From Planctomycetia bacterium (lineage in GTDB: Bacteria > Planctomycetota > Phycisphaerae > UBA1845 > UTPLA1): a stretch of DNA of 64,000 nt. The position numbers were made by a program, and so were the translations under genes. The stretch covers positions 124,001 through 188,000 of the forward strand of contig JABTTW010000003.1 of NCBI GenBank assembly GCA_015075745.1, in the 5' to 3' direction. The notes under the pieces are model-generated. The model did no database searches. It was not told where the DNA came from and saw only the letters and a program-made list of their open reading frames with translations. Shown piece by piece: positions 18,209-27,111 of the stretch. The stretch's first letter is position 1. Each line of letters opens with the position of its first letter.

Positions 18209-18496
18209 TTAGACGCAGACGACTTCCTTGATCTCGGGAAGCCGGTCCTTCAGGGATTGCTCGACGCCCATCTTGAGGGTCATGCCGCTGGACGGGCAGC
18301 CGATGCAGGCGCCGAGGAGCCGGACGCTCACCACGCCGTCGTCGCCGACATTGACCAACTCAATGTCGCCGCCGTCGCCCTGCACGAACGGGCGAAGCTC
18401 AGCGATGATCTTCGCGACTTCCTTGCTCAGGCTTTCATGTGTTCGGGCCGTTGGCGTCAAGAACTTATCTCCCATCAGAAGGGCCACCTTGGACAT
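18209..18496 (-). CDS. NifU C-terminal-domain Fe-S scaffold protein
   Basis: A 95-residue protein consisting of one NifU C-domain: IIAELRPFVQGDGGDIELVNV followed by VRLLGACIGCPSSGMTLKMGVEQSLKDRLPEI. The CxxC (C64 and C67) would hold a [4Fe-4S] or transient cluster for delivery. Its start overlaps the stop of the upstream hydrolase gene by one base (TAATG), suggesting translational coupling. A partner for the cysteine desulfurase at 4236 is plausible but not shown. Confidence 0.9.
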   Translation of the reverse strand: MSKVALLMGDKFLTPTARTHESLSKEVAKIIAELRPFVQGDGGDIELVNVGDDGVVSVRLLGACIGCPSSGMTLKMGVEQSLKDRLPEIKEVVCV

Positions 18497-19473
18497 TATA
18501 ACGACGGTGGAGTCGGTTCGCCAAGCGAGGCCGGTTTTTCCGTCAGGCGCTGCATGTGGGCGGGCGCTTCGCTCTTTAAGGGAAAGACGCGCCGCAGAAA
18601 GTCGATCATGACCGGTAATGTGCGCTGGCTCTCGATGCCGTTAAACCGCAGACCCCAGCCGTGCCCCGACCCCTTCGCCCGGACGATCTCGCAGGGGCCG
18701 TCGACTTTGCGGATCGCCTCGGCAAGCAGCTCAGCCTGCGAAAACGGCACGACTGTGTCCCGATCGCCGTGGACGATCAGGACCGGCGGCGCATCGTGTC
18801 GGACATAAGTGATCGGCGAGGCCGCGGCCCACTTGTCCGGGCAGTCATCTGGAAGGCAACCCAGAAAGCCCTCCCCGATTTTTCTGACCATCCAGCCGCC
18901 CTGACTGTAAAGCTCGGGCATGTTTGTGGGGCCGTAGATATCAATGGCTGCACAGACGTCGGAGCGCACGCCGGGATGGGAATCGTCGCCGAAGGCGGCA
19001 TGATCTTGGGCAAGAGCAAGCAGGAGGGCCATGTGACCGCCGGCGGATTCACCGCAAGCGGCAATTCGATCGGGATCGATACCGTAGTCGCTTGCCTTCG
19101 AGCGGAGAAACTTCACGGCGGCGAGGGCGTCCTGCACCGGGGCCGGATAGACGTCGCCGTCGAGCCAGAGTCGGTAGTCGGCGGTCGCCGCGGTGTAGCC
19201 CATGGAGGCGAAAAAGGCGGCCATCTCTCGGTTGTAGCCGCGATCCCCCACCGCCCAGCCGCCGCCGTGAAAAATGAGAACGGCGGGTCGCGGGGTTGGG
19301 GCGTCGAGCGGAACAAAGATGTCCATGAGGATCGGCTTCTCGCCGCGCCGGACGAACTCGACGTTGTCAAAGGACTGAGTTTCGTAGAGGCCGAGGGGAG
19401 GCTTGGCGCAACCGACTGAGATTGTGCAGACGGCGAATGTTAGAAGTTGGAGATTCCGCAAGGCTTTTCTCAT
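18496..19473 (-). CDS. Lipoprotein alpha/beta hydrolase (carboxylesterase type)
   Basis: A 325-residue hydrolase with a lipoprotein signal (FAVCTISVGCAK, Cys about residue 22). The HGGGWAVGD oxyanion motif, the nucleophile GESAGGH, the Asp in VHGDRDTVVPF and the His in GSGHGW form a full catalytic set of the BD-FAE/hormone-sensitive-lipase-like esterases. It would act on an ester in the periplasm or outer envelope. It is coupled to the NifU-type gene by the overlapping stop and start, which looks like transcriptional economy and not shared function. Confidence 0.88.
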   Translation of the reverse strand: MRKALRNLQLLTFAVCTISVGCAKPPLGLYETQSFDNVEFVRRGEKPILMDIFVPLDAPTPRPAVLIFHGGGWAVGDRGYNREMAAFFASMGYTAATADYRLWLDGDVYPAPVQDALAAVKFLRSKASDYGIDPDRIAACGESAGGHMALLLALAQDHAAFGDDSHPGVRSDVCAAIDIYGPTNMPELYSQGGWMVRKIGEGFLGCLPDDCPDKWAAASPITYVRHDAPPVLIVHGDRDTVVPFSQAELLAEAIRKVDGPCEIVRAKGSGHGWGLRFNGIESQRTLPVMIDFLRRVFPLKSEAPAHMQRLTEKPASLGEPTPPSL

Positions 19474-19512
19474 GGACCCTTCCTTGATGCTTGGGCAGAT
19501 CGTGCCGCGATC

Positions 19513-20349
19513 TTAGGTTGCGGGAGTAGCATCCGGCAACGCGGCGCTTGTTTCAAGGAAGGGCGTGCCACATTCCGGGCATGCCCCCGAGCGGATCTGG
19601 TAAAGCGGGTAGCCGCATTTTTCGCAGTGTTCTTCCTCGATCTCAATGGTGATTTTGAGTCCGCAGCCGGTGCATGATGATCGGCCGGCGGAGAACTCCT
19701 GCGACCTATTGCAGCGCGGGCAGGTCATGCTGAATGATACCCCGGAGGTGAGCAGCACGGGAGTCACCTTTGCATTTCCAGTCTGATGCAAGATCGGAAT
19801 CGTTACACACCCACACCCGCAGAGAATGGTAAGCGTGGCCATCAGTTGAAACCACGCATCAGGCAACCCGTAAAACTGAAGCGCCAATGTAGCCAGTTGA
19901 ATTGTGAGCAACGCGGCTAGAATGAGCGTCGCGCGCCGTACCCACAACCACTGTCGCTTTAATCTTGCCAACGACGTTAACGCATTTAACACGAAGCAGC
20001 CGGATAGTGCCCATGCGCCAACCACGACCCCTTCCGGATTGTAATGATCGCGTGCCGGCCACGAATACCGCGGAATCCAGATGAGGAGAAGCGTGATCGC
20101 CACTGCGAATAGAATTGAAATATACGCAACATATCCTAGAGTGCGCCAACGATTGGTGAGCATGGGCATGGTCACGGCGACCGAGGCGACGACACCGACC
20201 CCTATTGCGAGAAGCGACTGGAGAGTCTGCTCGGATGTGGTTCTGAACGGCCCAAGAAGAATCACTGATGTCCCGAGAAAACCGATGGTGCAAATAAACA
20301 GAACGCGAACCAGGAAGAGCTGACGGAGTTTCTCAGCCGACAATTCCAT
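19513..20349 (-). CDS. Multi-pass membrane protein with two zinc ribbons
   Basis: About six membrane helices in the first 190 residues (for example LFICTIGFLGTSVILLG; LGYVAYISILFAVAITLLLIWI) are followed by CPRC...CTGC and then CEKCGYPLYQIRSGACPECG, two cysteine pairs apiece. This is the larger cousin of the ribbon proteins at 7059 and 11936. No enzymatic motif is visible. The topology would put the ribbons at one face of the membrane, probably cytoplasmic. Function unknown. Confidence 0.72.
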   Translation of the reverse strand: MELSAEKLRQLFLVRVLFICTIGFLGTSVILLGPFRTTSEQTLQSLLAIGVGVVASVAVTMPMLTNRWRTLGYVAYISILFAVAITLLLIWIPRYSWPARDHYNPEGVVVGAWALSGCFVLNALTSLARLKRQWLWVRRATLILAALLTIQLATLALQFYGLPDAWFQLMATLTILCGCGCVTIPILHQTGNAKVTPVLLTSGVSFSMTCPRCNRSQEFSAGRSSCTGCGLKITIEIEEEHCEKCGYPLYQIRSGACPECGTPFLETSAALPDATPAT

Positions 20350-20488
20350 AGCGCACCAATCGTTCCGTAATACCCATACGAAATCTCCATTCCCGGAACG
20401 CCGCTCAATTGATCCGCAGCCGCGAATCCATCGAAAATGGCGTCTTCCGCCCGCAAATGTCTGACTCGACGCTTAGGCCCATTGCGCC

Positions 20489-21271
20489 CTAGCGTTTGGT
20501 CGGGGCGGACGCCGTGACGATCGCGGGAGCGAGATAATCGCGTGCCCAATTGCGAGCCAGCCATCCAATGTGACCGCCGTCGTGGCCGGTTTTGATCCAG
20601 TCAAGCTCCCAGGCGATCTGCGTCAGGCCAGACGTTTCGCGCAGCTTTCCCTCACCATCCAGAAAGCCGACGTGCCCGGCGGATGATGTATTCTTGCGGT
20701 CGATGGTGCCGAATACCTGCGTGCCGACGCCGAGGATGAACCAGTCGGCGGCGCTGTAGAAGTTAATAACGCCATGACTACATCGAGAAAGGACGTGGGC
20801 GAGGTCATGATCGGGTGCGACCGCGGCGCCGATGAGGATCAATCGGTCGAGCGTAACGTCATTCGGCAGGACCTCGGCGGCCATGACAGCAAGACCGCCG
20901 CCACCGCTGAACCCGATCAAGGTGACCGGTTGATCGGGAAATTCCCGGTGATAGTCGGCGATGCGCGTGGCGATGCGCTGGGCTCGCTTCTGGTTCTCCG
21001 CGTAGTTGGTCAGGTTCTGGATCGAGTGCAGGGGCGGCGAGCCCCAGGGGATGATGTCGATCTCGCGGTCTAGCCCGGCGTCGCGCAGACCGTTTACAGT
21101 GCCGGTCAGTTGCCACTTGTTGCCCTCGACACCGGGGAGGATGACGACGAGGCCCCCGCCTGAAGCAGTCACCTGCGAGGGCTTGGGGTCGGCGCAACCG
21201 GTTGGTAGCAATACGGCTAGGACTCCGAAGAAAAGGAGGAAACAGTTGGCCCGACGATCGATCGCGCTCAT
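20489..21271 (-). CDS. Lipoprotein alpha/beta hydrolase-like protein
   Basis: The signal peptide with lipobox (VLLPTGCADP) anchors a 260-residue protein. GLVVILPGVEGN at the first beta strand and the elbow VTLIGFSGGGGLAVMAAEVL point to a serine alpha/beta hydrolase. A late His pair (GHDGGHIGW) may supply the catalytic histidine. The acid residue was not clear. It probably acts on a lipid or ester outside the cytoplasm; substrate unknown. It lies 12 bases downstream of the cytochrome bd-like pair and may belong to that transcript. Confidence 0.75.
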   Translation of the reverse strand: MSAIDRRANCFLLFFGVLAVLLPTGCADPKPSQVTASGGGLVVILPGVEGNKWQLTGTVNGLRDAGLDREIDIIPWGSPPLHSIQNLTNYAENQKRAQRIATRIADYHREFPDQPVTLIGFSGGGGLAVMAAEVLPNDVTLDRLILIGAAVAPDHDLAHVLSRCSHGVINFYSAADWFILGVGTQVFGTIDRKNTSSAGHVGFLDGEGKLRETSGLTQIAWELDWIKTGHDGGHIGWLARNWARDYLAPAIVTASAPTKR

Positions 21272-21283
21272 GGTCGGTCCATT

Positions 21284-22393
21284 CTACGCCGGACCGCTGG
21301 TCGAGTGGGCCCGATTGCCGCGCGGGGAGACGAGTCGCAGGCACCAGGCGATCAGAATCGCATTTGCAATGAGGAAAACGAAGAAGACGATCATTCCACC
21401 CTTGCCCGCTGCCTCGGCATGCTGGGGGTAGAGCGGCTCCAAGTCGGTCGCGGCTAGGCGGATGGCCTCGCGGACCACGGACATACACGTAACGGTAAGT
21501 GCGACGCCCAATGTGATTGCCCAAAGCGATCGGCGACAGAACATTTGCTGGCGTCCCTGATCGACCCAGCCGACGATTTGTATCGCGAGTCCGATGATCG
21601 CGCATATCAGGAAGGGCCTGGCCAAAGGACCGGTGATCGCCTGCCGGGCGTGTTCGTTCATGCGGAGCCAGTAAAGCCACCCACAAGTGCCGCTGAGGAT
21701 CATGCCCCATATCGCCAATCGGGACAGCATGCGCGTCTGCGATACGGCGATCACTTGCCCGCGGCGCTGGGCGACGCACAACTGCCATCCGACGAGCAGG
21801 CACATGGTTGGAATCGCCCCGACCGCCCACAGGCCCAGCCGTGGAAGCAACTGCGGATGAGAGTAGACCATGGACCCGGACTCATAAAGCCCGGGCCACG
21901 AGCCTGTATCGGTGCTGAGCAGGTGATTCTCCGTCCACGAGAGTCCGGTGAAGGCGAAGCACGCCAGCGCCCCCATGCTGATCGTTGCGAGCGCAAGAGT
22001 TGACTGCCGCGCGATCCATTTCGTTTTCAGCAGGTAGAGCAGATAGAACCCCACAATGAGGACGGGCAAGATTGCCATCCAGCGATGGAACAGGAGCAGG
22101 TTCGCCGTGTAGAAGTTCTTCTTGTAGAGAATCTGCACGAAGAGGAGCGGGGCCACGCCGGCGGTGATCGCGGCACTGGTCGCGAAGGTCATCCAGTCGG
22201 TCAGAATCGAACGCGCCGACATGGCGCCGGGGGTTTCCAGTTTCTTGCCGCGCGCGATGGAGGACACGGCCAGATAGCCTATGCCCGCGAGGACATAGTT
22301 CATGAACACGACGTGGATGATCAGCGTACCGACGTAAATCGCAAGGTAAAACGCCGTAGGGCCGGGAAAGCCGAGCGGAAAGAAGCGGTCCAT
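21284..22393 (-). CDS. CydA-prime-like membrane subunit of a cytochrome bd-type complex
   Basis: A 369-residue protein with about nine membrane helices. The first helix contains IIHVVFMNYVLAGIGYLA, with His27 at the position matching that of the larger partner, as in CydA-type heme-binding subunits. It is not recognisably CydB. It starts at ATG 22393 with GGAGG seven bases upstream, and its start overlaps the stop of the CydA-like gene (TGATG), so the two are translationally coupled. I infer a CydA/CydA-prime pair as in the alternative oxygen reductase branches of the bd superfamily. An in-frame upstream extension is not used. Confidence 0.7.
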   Translation of the reverse strand: MDRFFPLGFPGPTAFYLAIYVGTLIIHVVFMNYVLAGIGYLAVSSIARGKKLETPGAMSARSILTDWMTFATSAAITAGVAPLLFVQILYKKNFYTANLLLFHRWMAILPVLIVGFYLLYLLKTKWIARQSTLALATISMGALACFAFTGLSWTENHLLSTDTGSWPGLYESGSMVYSHPQLLPRLGLWAVGAIPTMCLLVGWQLCVAQRRGQVIAVSQTRMLSRLAIWGMILSGTCGWLYWLRMNEHARQAITGPLARPFLICAIIGLAIQIVGWVDQGRQQMFCRRSLWAITLGVALTVTCMSVVREAIRLAATDLEPLYPQHAEAAGKGGMIVFFVFLIANAILIAWCLRLVSPRGNRAHSTSGPA

Positions 22394-23805
22394 CAGTTCA
22401 CCTCCTTCACTGCGACCATTTCCGTCGAGGGGCGCGTCCCGGCTTCCTCCAGCCACTTGCGGATTTCGGGCAGGTTGGCCGGCGCCGCTTCAGCGGTCCA
22501 CCGATCAGGCCTACCGGCATTCTGCCAGTCGAGGAATTGGACCAGCGACTCCAGCTCCCCCGGGGTCCCGGCGAACGGCGGCATGAACGGCTTGGTGCGC
22601 TGTAACTGGGCGATGTTCATCCGCTTCTGCACCGGCGTCCACGAACCGGTCAGGTGAGTCATACCGTTGACGCCGTCGATCGTGTGACAAACACTGCACT
22701 GGAAGCGAAAGACCTTTGCCCCGGTGCGAACCTGGTGCGTCGGATACGCGGCGGCGTCCTTTAAGGGAAAGGGGTCGCCCGCGGTGCATCCGACTTCGCG
22801 CAGGTATACCACCTCATCTTCGCGAATCGAATTGGAGTAGAGATACTCGCGAATGGTGAAAGGCTTGCGCACGCCTTCGCGGACGAACTCGCCGCCTGCC
22901 GTGGCCCCGAACGCCAGGGCGAGAAGCAGTGTCGCCGTCGCGCCGCTCACCAAGAGCTTCTGCCAGATCAGGCCGACCAGCGCGTAAAGCCCAATCAACA
23001 GGGACGCCCCGATCGCGAAGGCCATAAACATGGTCATGGCGGCGCTGCCGCCCAGCACCCACGAACGGCTGTCCTCGGGAATCACCTGCAAGAACCAGAT
23101 TCCGAGAAACGGCATCAGCACCATGGGCGCGAGACAGACGGACACCCGATTGATCAGCTCCCGGCGCTGCTCGCGGCCGAGGCTCGTCATGGTGTTGATC
23201 AGCACGCACGCCACCAGGGAGGCAATCGTGATCGAGACGATGGTGCGGAAGATCAGCGAAGGCCAGAAGCTCGGATTGAAGAAACCCGACCAGACCGTCC
23301 GATCGGCGACCCACTGGCCGGGCGTCAACTGCCACGAGAGGATTCCATTGATCCAGAAAAGACTGAACCACGCCGCAATGGAATAGAGCACGAGAAGGGT
23401 CATCCTTGCCCGATCGGAGAGGTTCTTGCCGCAGCGGTAAAAGCTGTATCCCGCGACAATCTCCAGACAGAAAAACGTCCACTCCGTCGCCCAGATCCAG
23501 TGGAATTCGTCGACCATGACGCCGATGGTCCGCGGGCTGATCTGAATGGTCGTGAACCACATGCCGACGCCGGTCAGTGCGCCGACGACAAAACTGATGA
23601 GCACAAGAAACTTGAAATAGCCATCCAGAAAAGGTCTTGCCAGGGCACACCTGCCCGACTGGGCAAGCCACTGGAAGTAGCACATCAGCAGGCCGCCGCC
23701 AATCGCGAACTGCGCAAGAAAGACGTGAAGAATCCCGAGACTGCCGATGACCATCCCCTTGATAACCGGGCCGAAGTCGTTGACGGGATAGTACGGAACA
23801 TCCAT
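22393..23805 (-). CDS. Cytochrome bd-type subunit I fused to cytochrome c
   Basis: About nine membrane helices occupy residues 1-300. Helix 1 has the heme-ligand-like His27 (GILHVFLAQFAIGGG), and ATEWTFFCLE carries two acidic residues (E108, E115) like the glutamates of the CydA active site. The long Q-loop with the GRQPW motif of quinol-oxidising CydA is not seen. The C-terminal third is soluble and holds one cytochrome c motif, CSVCH (370-374), with a probable Met ligand at M408 (MPPF). This suggests electron entry through heme c. Family inference: bd superfamily, c-type-heme branch. Substrate (O2 or other) not proven. Confidence 0.75.
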   Translation of the reverse strand: MDVPYYPVNDFGPVIKGMVIGSLGILHVFLAQFAIGGGLLMCYFQWLAQSGRCALARPFLDGYFKFLVLISFVVGALTGVGMWFTTIQISPRTIGVMVDEFHWIWATEWTFFCLEIVAGYSFYRCGKNLSDRARMTLLVLYSIAAWFSLFWINGILSWQLTPGQWVADRTVWSGFFNPSFWPSLIFRTIVSITIASLVACVLINTMTSLGREQRRELINRVSVCLAPMVLMPFLGIWFLQVIPEDSRSWVLGGSAAMTMFMAFAIGASLLIGLYALVGLIWQKLLVSGATATLLLALAFGATAGGEFVREGVRKPFTIREYLYSNSIREDEVVYLREVGCTAGDPFPLKDAAAYPTHQVRTGAKVFRFQCSVCHTIDGVNGMTHLTGSWTPVQKRMNIAQLQRTKPFMPPFAGTPGELESLVQFLDWQNAGRPDRWTAEAAPANLPEIRKWLEEAGTRPSTEMVAVKEVN

Positions 23806-23897
23806 GTCAAGCGCGCTCCTGTTGACGGTTTCGAGACGAATTCGTCGAGCGATACCGGATGATAGCGACTGCCAACTGCCGTGCCATCACGCCGAGC

Positions 23898-23925
23898 ATG
23901 ACGCATGGAAATTCGCGGGTATTAT
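23898..23925 (+). promoter_or_regulatory. Possible promoter giving a leaderless aroDE transcript
   Basis: ATGACG (23898-23903) and TATTAT (23920-23925) are 16 bases apart. The -10 box ends six bases before the ATG at 23932, so transcription would begin at or near the start codon. No Shine-Dalgarno precedes either possible start. Moderate to weak support. Confidence 0.35.
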
Positions 23926-23931
23926 GACGGC

Positions 23932-25539
23932 ATGACCCTGTTAATCGCGCCGGTGTCCGGCGAACACATTGACGACGTTCGCGGGCAGGTCGAAGCGGCG
24001 ATTGCCGGCGGAGCGGATGCCATTGAGCTGCGCCTCGATCTGATCGGCGAGCTATCGGCCGACGACCTGCGGACGCTGCGACTCAACACCCCGTATGAGG
24101 TGCCGTTCATCCTGACCATCCGCTCGGTTGACGAGGGCGGACAATGGGACGGCGGCGACGACGACCGTGTGAGCCGGATGATCGAGCTTGGGCCGTTCGT
24201 TGACTACATCGATGTCGAACTCGAATTGTGGCGGCGATCGGCCAATATCCGCCAGAAAATCGAACTCGCCCTGCATCGGGCCGATCCGGCGTACCAGAAC
24301 GGCGGCGAGGACGCTTCGTCATTTGTCGCCCGTCGAAAGCTGATCCTATCCAGGCACGACTTCACCGGCCGCCCGGCGACACTTCAGAAAGACCTCGTGG
24401 AAATGCTGTCGGAGCCCGCCTGTGAGGTGCCGAAGATCGCCTGGCGGGCACGAACCGTCCGCGACAACTTCGAAGCGCTGGAGTTGACCCAGGGCTGCGC
24501 GAAGCCGCCGATGCTGATCTGCATGGGTAATGAAGGCGTATTGTCGCGCGTTGCGTCGCGTAAGTTTGGGGCGTTCGGCACGTTCGCGGCCGTGGGGAGG
24601 GGTCTTGGCACCGCAGCAGGCCAGCCGACGATAGAAGAGTTTACCTCGCTCTATCGCTGGGACTGCATCGATCGTGAGACGGCGTTGTACGGCGTAATCG
24701 GCGACCCGGTCGCCCATTCGCTGAGCCCCATGGTTCACAATGCCGCCTTTGCCGGCGCGGAGATCAACGCTGTTTATGTACCGCTTCGCGTCTTGCCGGG
24801 CTATGAGTCGTTTAAGGCATTCATGGTCGAAGTGCTGGCGCGACCCTGGCTGGGCTTTCGCGGCTTCTCGATCACCATTCCCCACAAAGAAAACGCGCTG
24901 AGATTTCTCCTCGAATCGGGCGGCGACGTCTCGGCCGATGCGCAGCGAATCGGGGCAGTCAACACGCTGCTTATCCATGACAACGGGCAAGTGAGCGGCA
25001 GCAACACCGATTATGACGGCGTCCTGTCATGTCTGCGCGAGATGATTGGAAGCGTGCCGGTGTCGAAGTCGCCATTGCGGGCGGCGGTGTTGGGGGCCGG
25101 GGGCGTCGCCCGTGCCGTCGTGGCGGCGCTTCGGCAAATTGAGGCAGAGATCACCATCTACAACCGGACGCCCGGAAGAGCCGCGAAGCTTGCCTCGGCA
25201 TTCGCCTGTGGACACGCCCCGTGGGAAAAGCGGATGACGGCGGATTTCGACCTGCTCGTTAACTGCACAGCCGTCGGCCTGGCCCCGGATTCCGGCGACT
25301 CCCCCATGCCCGCGGAAGCTCTGTGGCCGCCGTTGATCGTGTTCGACACGGTCTATCGGCCAGTGCGGACGCGGCTCCTTCAAGACGCCGCACTGGCCGG
25401 GTGCCGGACGATCAGCGGCCTGGAGCTGTTCGTGCGGCAGGCCAAAGCACAATATCGAACGTGGACTGGGCGAGAGCCACGCGACGGCGACTATGACTCC
25501 GCGGCTATCGAGACTCTAAATGGAAACGCAGACACCTGA
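23932..25539 (+). CDS. aroDE: Bifunctional 3-dehydroquinate dehydratase (type I) / shikimate dehydrogenase
   Basis: Steps 3 and 4 of the shikimate pathway in one chain. Residues about 1-235 are a type I AroD barrel: AIELRLDLIG, ILTIRS, SRHDF (catalytic His) and VPKIAWRA (Schiff-base Lys). The rest is AroE: GVIGDPVAHSLSPMVHNAAF, FRGFSITIPHKENA (catalytic Lys), GAVNTLL, SNTDYDG, the NADP loop LGAGGVARAVV, IYNRTPGRAAKL and a C-terminal GLELFVRQAKAQY. The fused order resembles the plant and chlamydial enzymes. The start at 23932 fits the barrel's first strand; an ATG nine codons earlier is possible. Shikimate kinase follows at 26554. Confidence 0.93.
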   Translation: MTLLIAPVSGEHIDDVRGQVEAAIAGGADAIELRLDLIGELSADDLRTLRLNTPYEVPFILTIRSVDEGGQWDGGDDDRVSRMIELGPFVDYIDVELELWRRSANIRQKIELALHRADPAYQNGGEDASSFVARRKLILSRHDFTGRPATLQKDLVEMLSEPACEVPKIAWRARTVRDNFEALELTQGCAKPPMLICMGNEGVLSRVASRKFGAFGTFAAVGRGLGTAAGQPTIEEFTSLYRWDCIDRETALYGVIGDPVAHSLSPMVHNAAFAGAEINAVYVPLRVLPGYESFKAFMVEVLARPWLGFRGFSITIPHKENALRFLLESGGDVSADAQRIGAVNTLLIHDNGQVSGSNTDYDGVLSCLREMIGSVPVSKSPLRAAVLGAGGVARAVVAALRQIEAEITIYNRTPGRAAKLASAFACGHAPWEKRMTADFDLLVNCTAVGLAPDSGDSPMPAEALWPPLIVFDTVYRPVRTRLLQDAALAGCRTISGLELFVRQAKAQYRTWTGREPRDGDYDSAAIETLNGNADT

Positions 25540-25702
25540 CACCGGCGGCCCCAGGCTTACCCCGGCCCGTAACGCGGTGTGACGGATCATTCCACGGTCC
25601 TGAAAACGGGATTTGACCACCGGGGCGATTGCCTTCAAGATGCAGGATGATACGGAGGGTTGAGTTCGGGAAGCCCGCAGGTACCTTCAGGCCGACACGC
25701 TT

Positions 25703-26557
25703 ATGGAGTTGTTATTCTGTTCAGACCTGCACGGCGACGAGGCCCATTACGGGCGCCTCCTCGCGCTAGGCGGGAGTCTTCGGCCTCAGGTCGTCATCCT
25801 CGGGGGCGACATGCTTCCGGATGATTCGGCCCTGGACCCCCGAACGATGGGCAGAGGGCAGCCCGCCTATGTGAGAGCGGGATTTCGTAATCACATCATC
25901 GCCCTGCGCGAGGCGACCGGCTGCAAACAGATATTTGTCATATTCGGCAACCACGACTGGGGCAGCAGCGTCACAGCCACCAAAGAGCTTGAAGCCGAGG
26001 GCCTTCTTTGCGTCCTGGAGCCAGACAAGCCCGCGAGCCTCGATGGGCTTAATTTCCTGGGATATTCCTATACACCGCCGACCCCGTGGTTTGTCAAAGA
26101 TTTCGAACGGCTCGACATGCCCGGGGATACGCCGCCGCTACTGGGCGGGGCGCGATGGGATGCACGCTTTGGTCGGCCGTCGACGCACGGTGCGCCATTC
26201 CTCTATTCGGGTAACAAGACCATCGCCGACGACATGGCGGCCCTGAAGCCGCCGCCTGACCCGTGGGTGTTCGTGGCGCACGCTCCTCCGTATGCGAGCA
26301 AGCTGGATCGGTTTTATGATGATCAGGCCTGGGGGTCGAAGGCGATCCGGGCGGCGATTGAGAAGCATCAGCCCCTGTTATCGCTGCACGGTCATATTCA
26401 CGAGTCACCCAACGTATCAGGAGACTATCAAGATCGACTCGGGCGCACGGTCGCGGTGAACCCCGGCCAGGGCCGCACCAAACTGCACTACGCCCAGATT
26501 CAAATCGACGTACCGAATTCCAAAGTTATCGCAGTCAAACACGGACAGTTCGCTTGA
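25703..26557 (+). CDS. Calcineurin-like metallophosphoesterase
   Basis: A 284-residue dinuclear metallophosphoesterase. The metal ligands are in sequence order FCSDLHGD, VILGGDM, FGNHDWG, VAHAPP and LHGHIHES, all intact. It ends by overlapping the aroK start by four bases (stop TGA within the TTG start region), so it is translationally linked with shikimate kinase. No specific substrate can be assigned: members cleave phosphomonoesters, diesters or nucleotides. The 163 bases before it contain no gene. Confidence 0.88.
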   Translation: MELLFCSDLHGDEAHYGRLLALGGSLRPQVVILGGDMLPDDSALDPRTMGRGQPAYVRAGFRNHIIALREATGCKQIFVIFGNHDWGSSVTATKELEAEGLLCVLEPDKPASLDGLNFLGYSYTPPTPWFVKDFERLDMPGDTPPLLGGARWDARFGRPSTHGAPFLYSGNKTIADDMAALKPPPDPWVFVAHAPPYASKLDRFYDDQAWGSKAIRAAIEKHQPLLSLHGHIHESPNVSGDYQDRLGRTVAVNPGQGRTKLHYAQIQIDVPNSKVIAVKHGQFA

Positions 26558-27087
26558 ACCTCATACTGATCGGCTATCGGGGGGCTGGGAAGACGACGAT
26601 CGGCGAGATACTTGCCCGGCGGATGGGGTGGCATTTCGTCGATCTGGACGACATGATCAGTCGTCGGGCAGGCAAGTCGATCGCCGAAGTTTTTGAAACC
26701 GAGGGGGAAAGCGGCTTTCGCCGTCGTGAACGCGAGACGTGTGAACTCCTACGAAAATCCCGGAATCAAGTCATCGCCTTGGGCGGGGGAACACTGGTTG
26801 AACCGGAAAATCGCAATCTGGTGAAGCGGATCGGCAAGGCCGTCTGGTTGAAGGCCCCGGCGGCCGTGCTCTGGTCTCGCATCAGCCGCGACAAATCCAG
26901 CGCCCTCCGACGACCCAACCTGACCGCCGGGGGCGGACTGGACGAGGTCGAAAAAACATTGCACGAGCGCGAAGCGGTATACGCAGCCGTCGCAGCTCAT
27001 GTGGTCGAGACGACGGTGGACTCACCGGAAGCGGTGGCCGAGGCGATTGAGATGTGGTTCGCCGCCAACGATTCCGAATCCGGCTGA
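26554..27087 (+). CDS. aroK: Shikimate kinase
   Basis: Phosphorylates shikimate in aromatic amino acid synthesis. A 177-residue P-loop kinase: GYRGAGKTTIG (Walker A), FVDLDDMI (shikimate Asp), EGESGFRRRE, ALGGGTLV and the adenine-contact RRPNL. The TTG start at 26554 overlaps the stop of the phosphoesterase gene. The fused aroDE gene lies just upstream on the same strand, so these three genes likely supply consecutive shikimate steps plus an unassigned hydrolase. Confidence 0.92.
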   Translation: MNLILIGYRGAGKTTIGEILARRMGWHFVDLDDMISRRAGKSIAEVFETEGESGFRRRERETCELLRKSRNQVIALGGGTLVEPENRNLVKRIGKAVWLKAPAAVLWSRISRDKSSALRRPNLTAGGGLDEVEKTLHEREAVYAAVAAHVVETTVDSPEAVAEAIEMWFAANDSESG

Positions 27088-27111
27088 TCCATTCCGCTCT
27101 CTACCTCGCGC

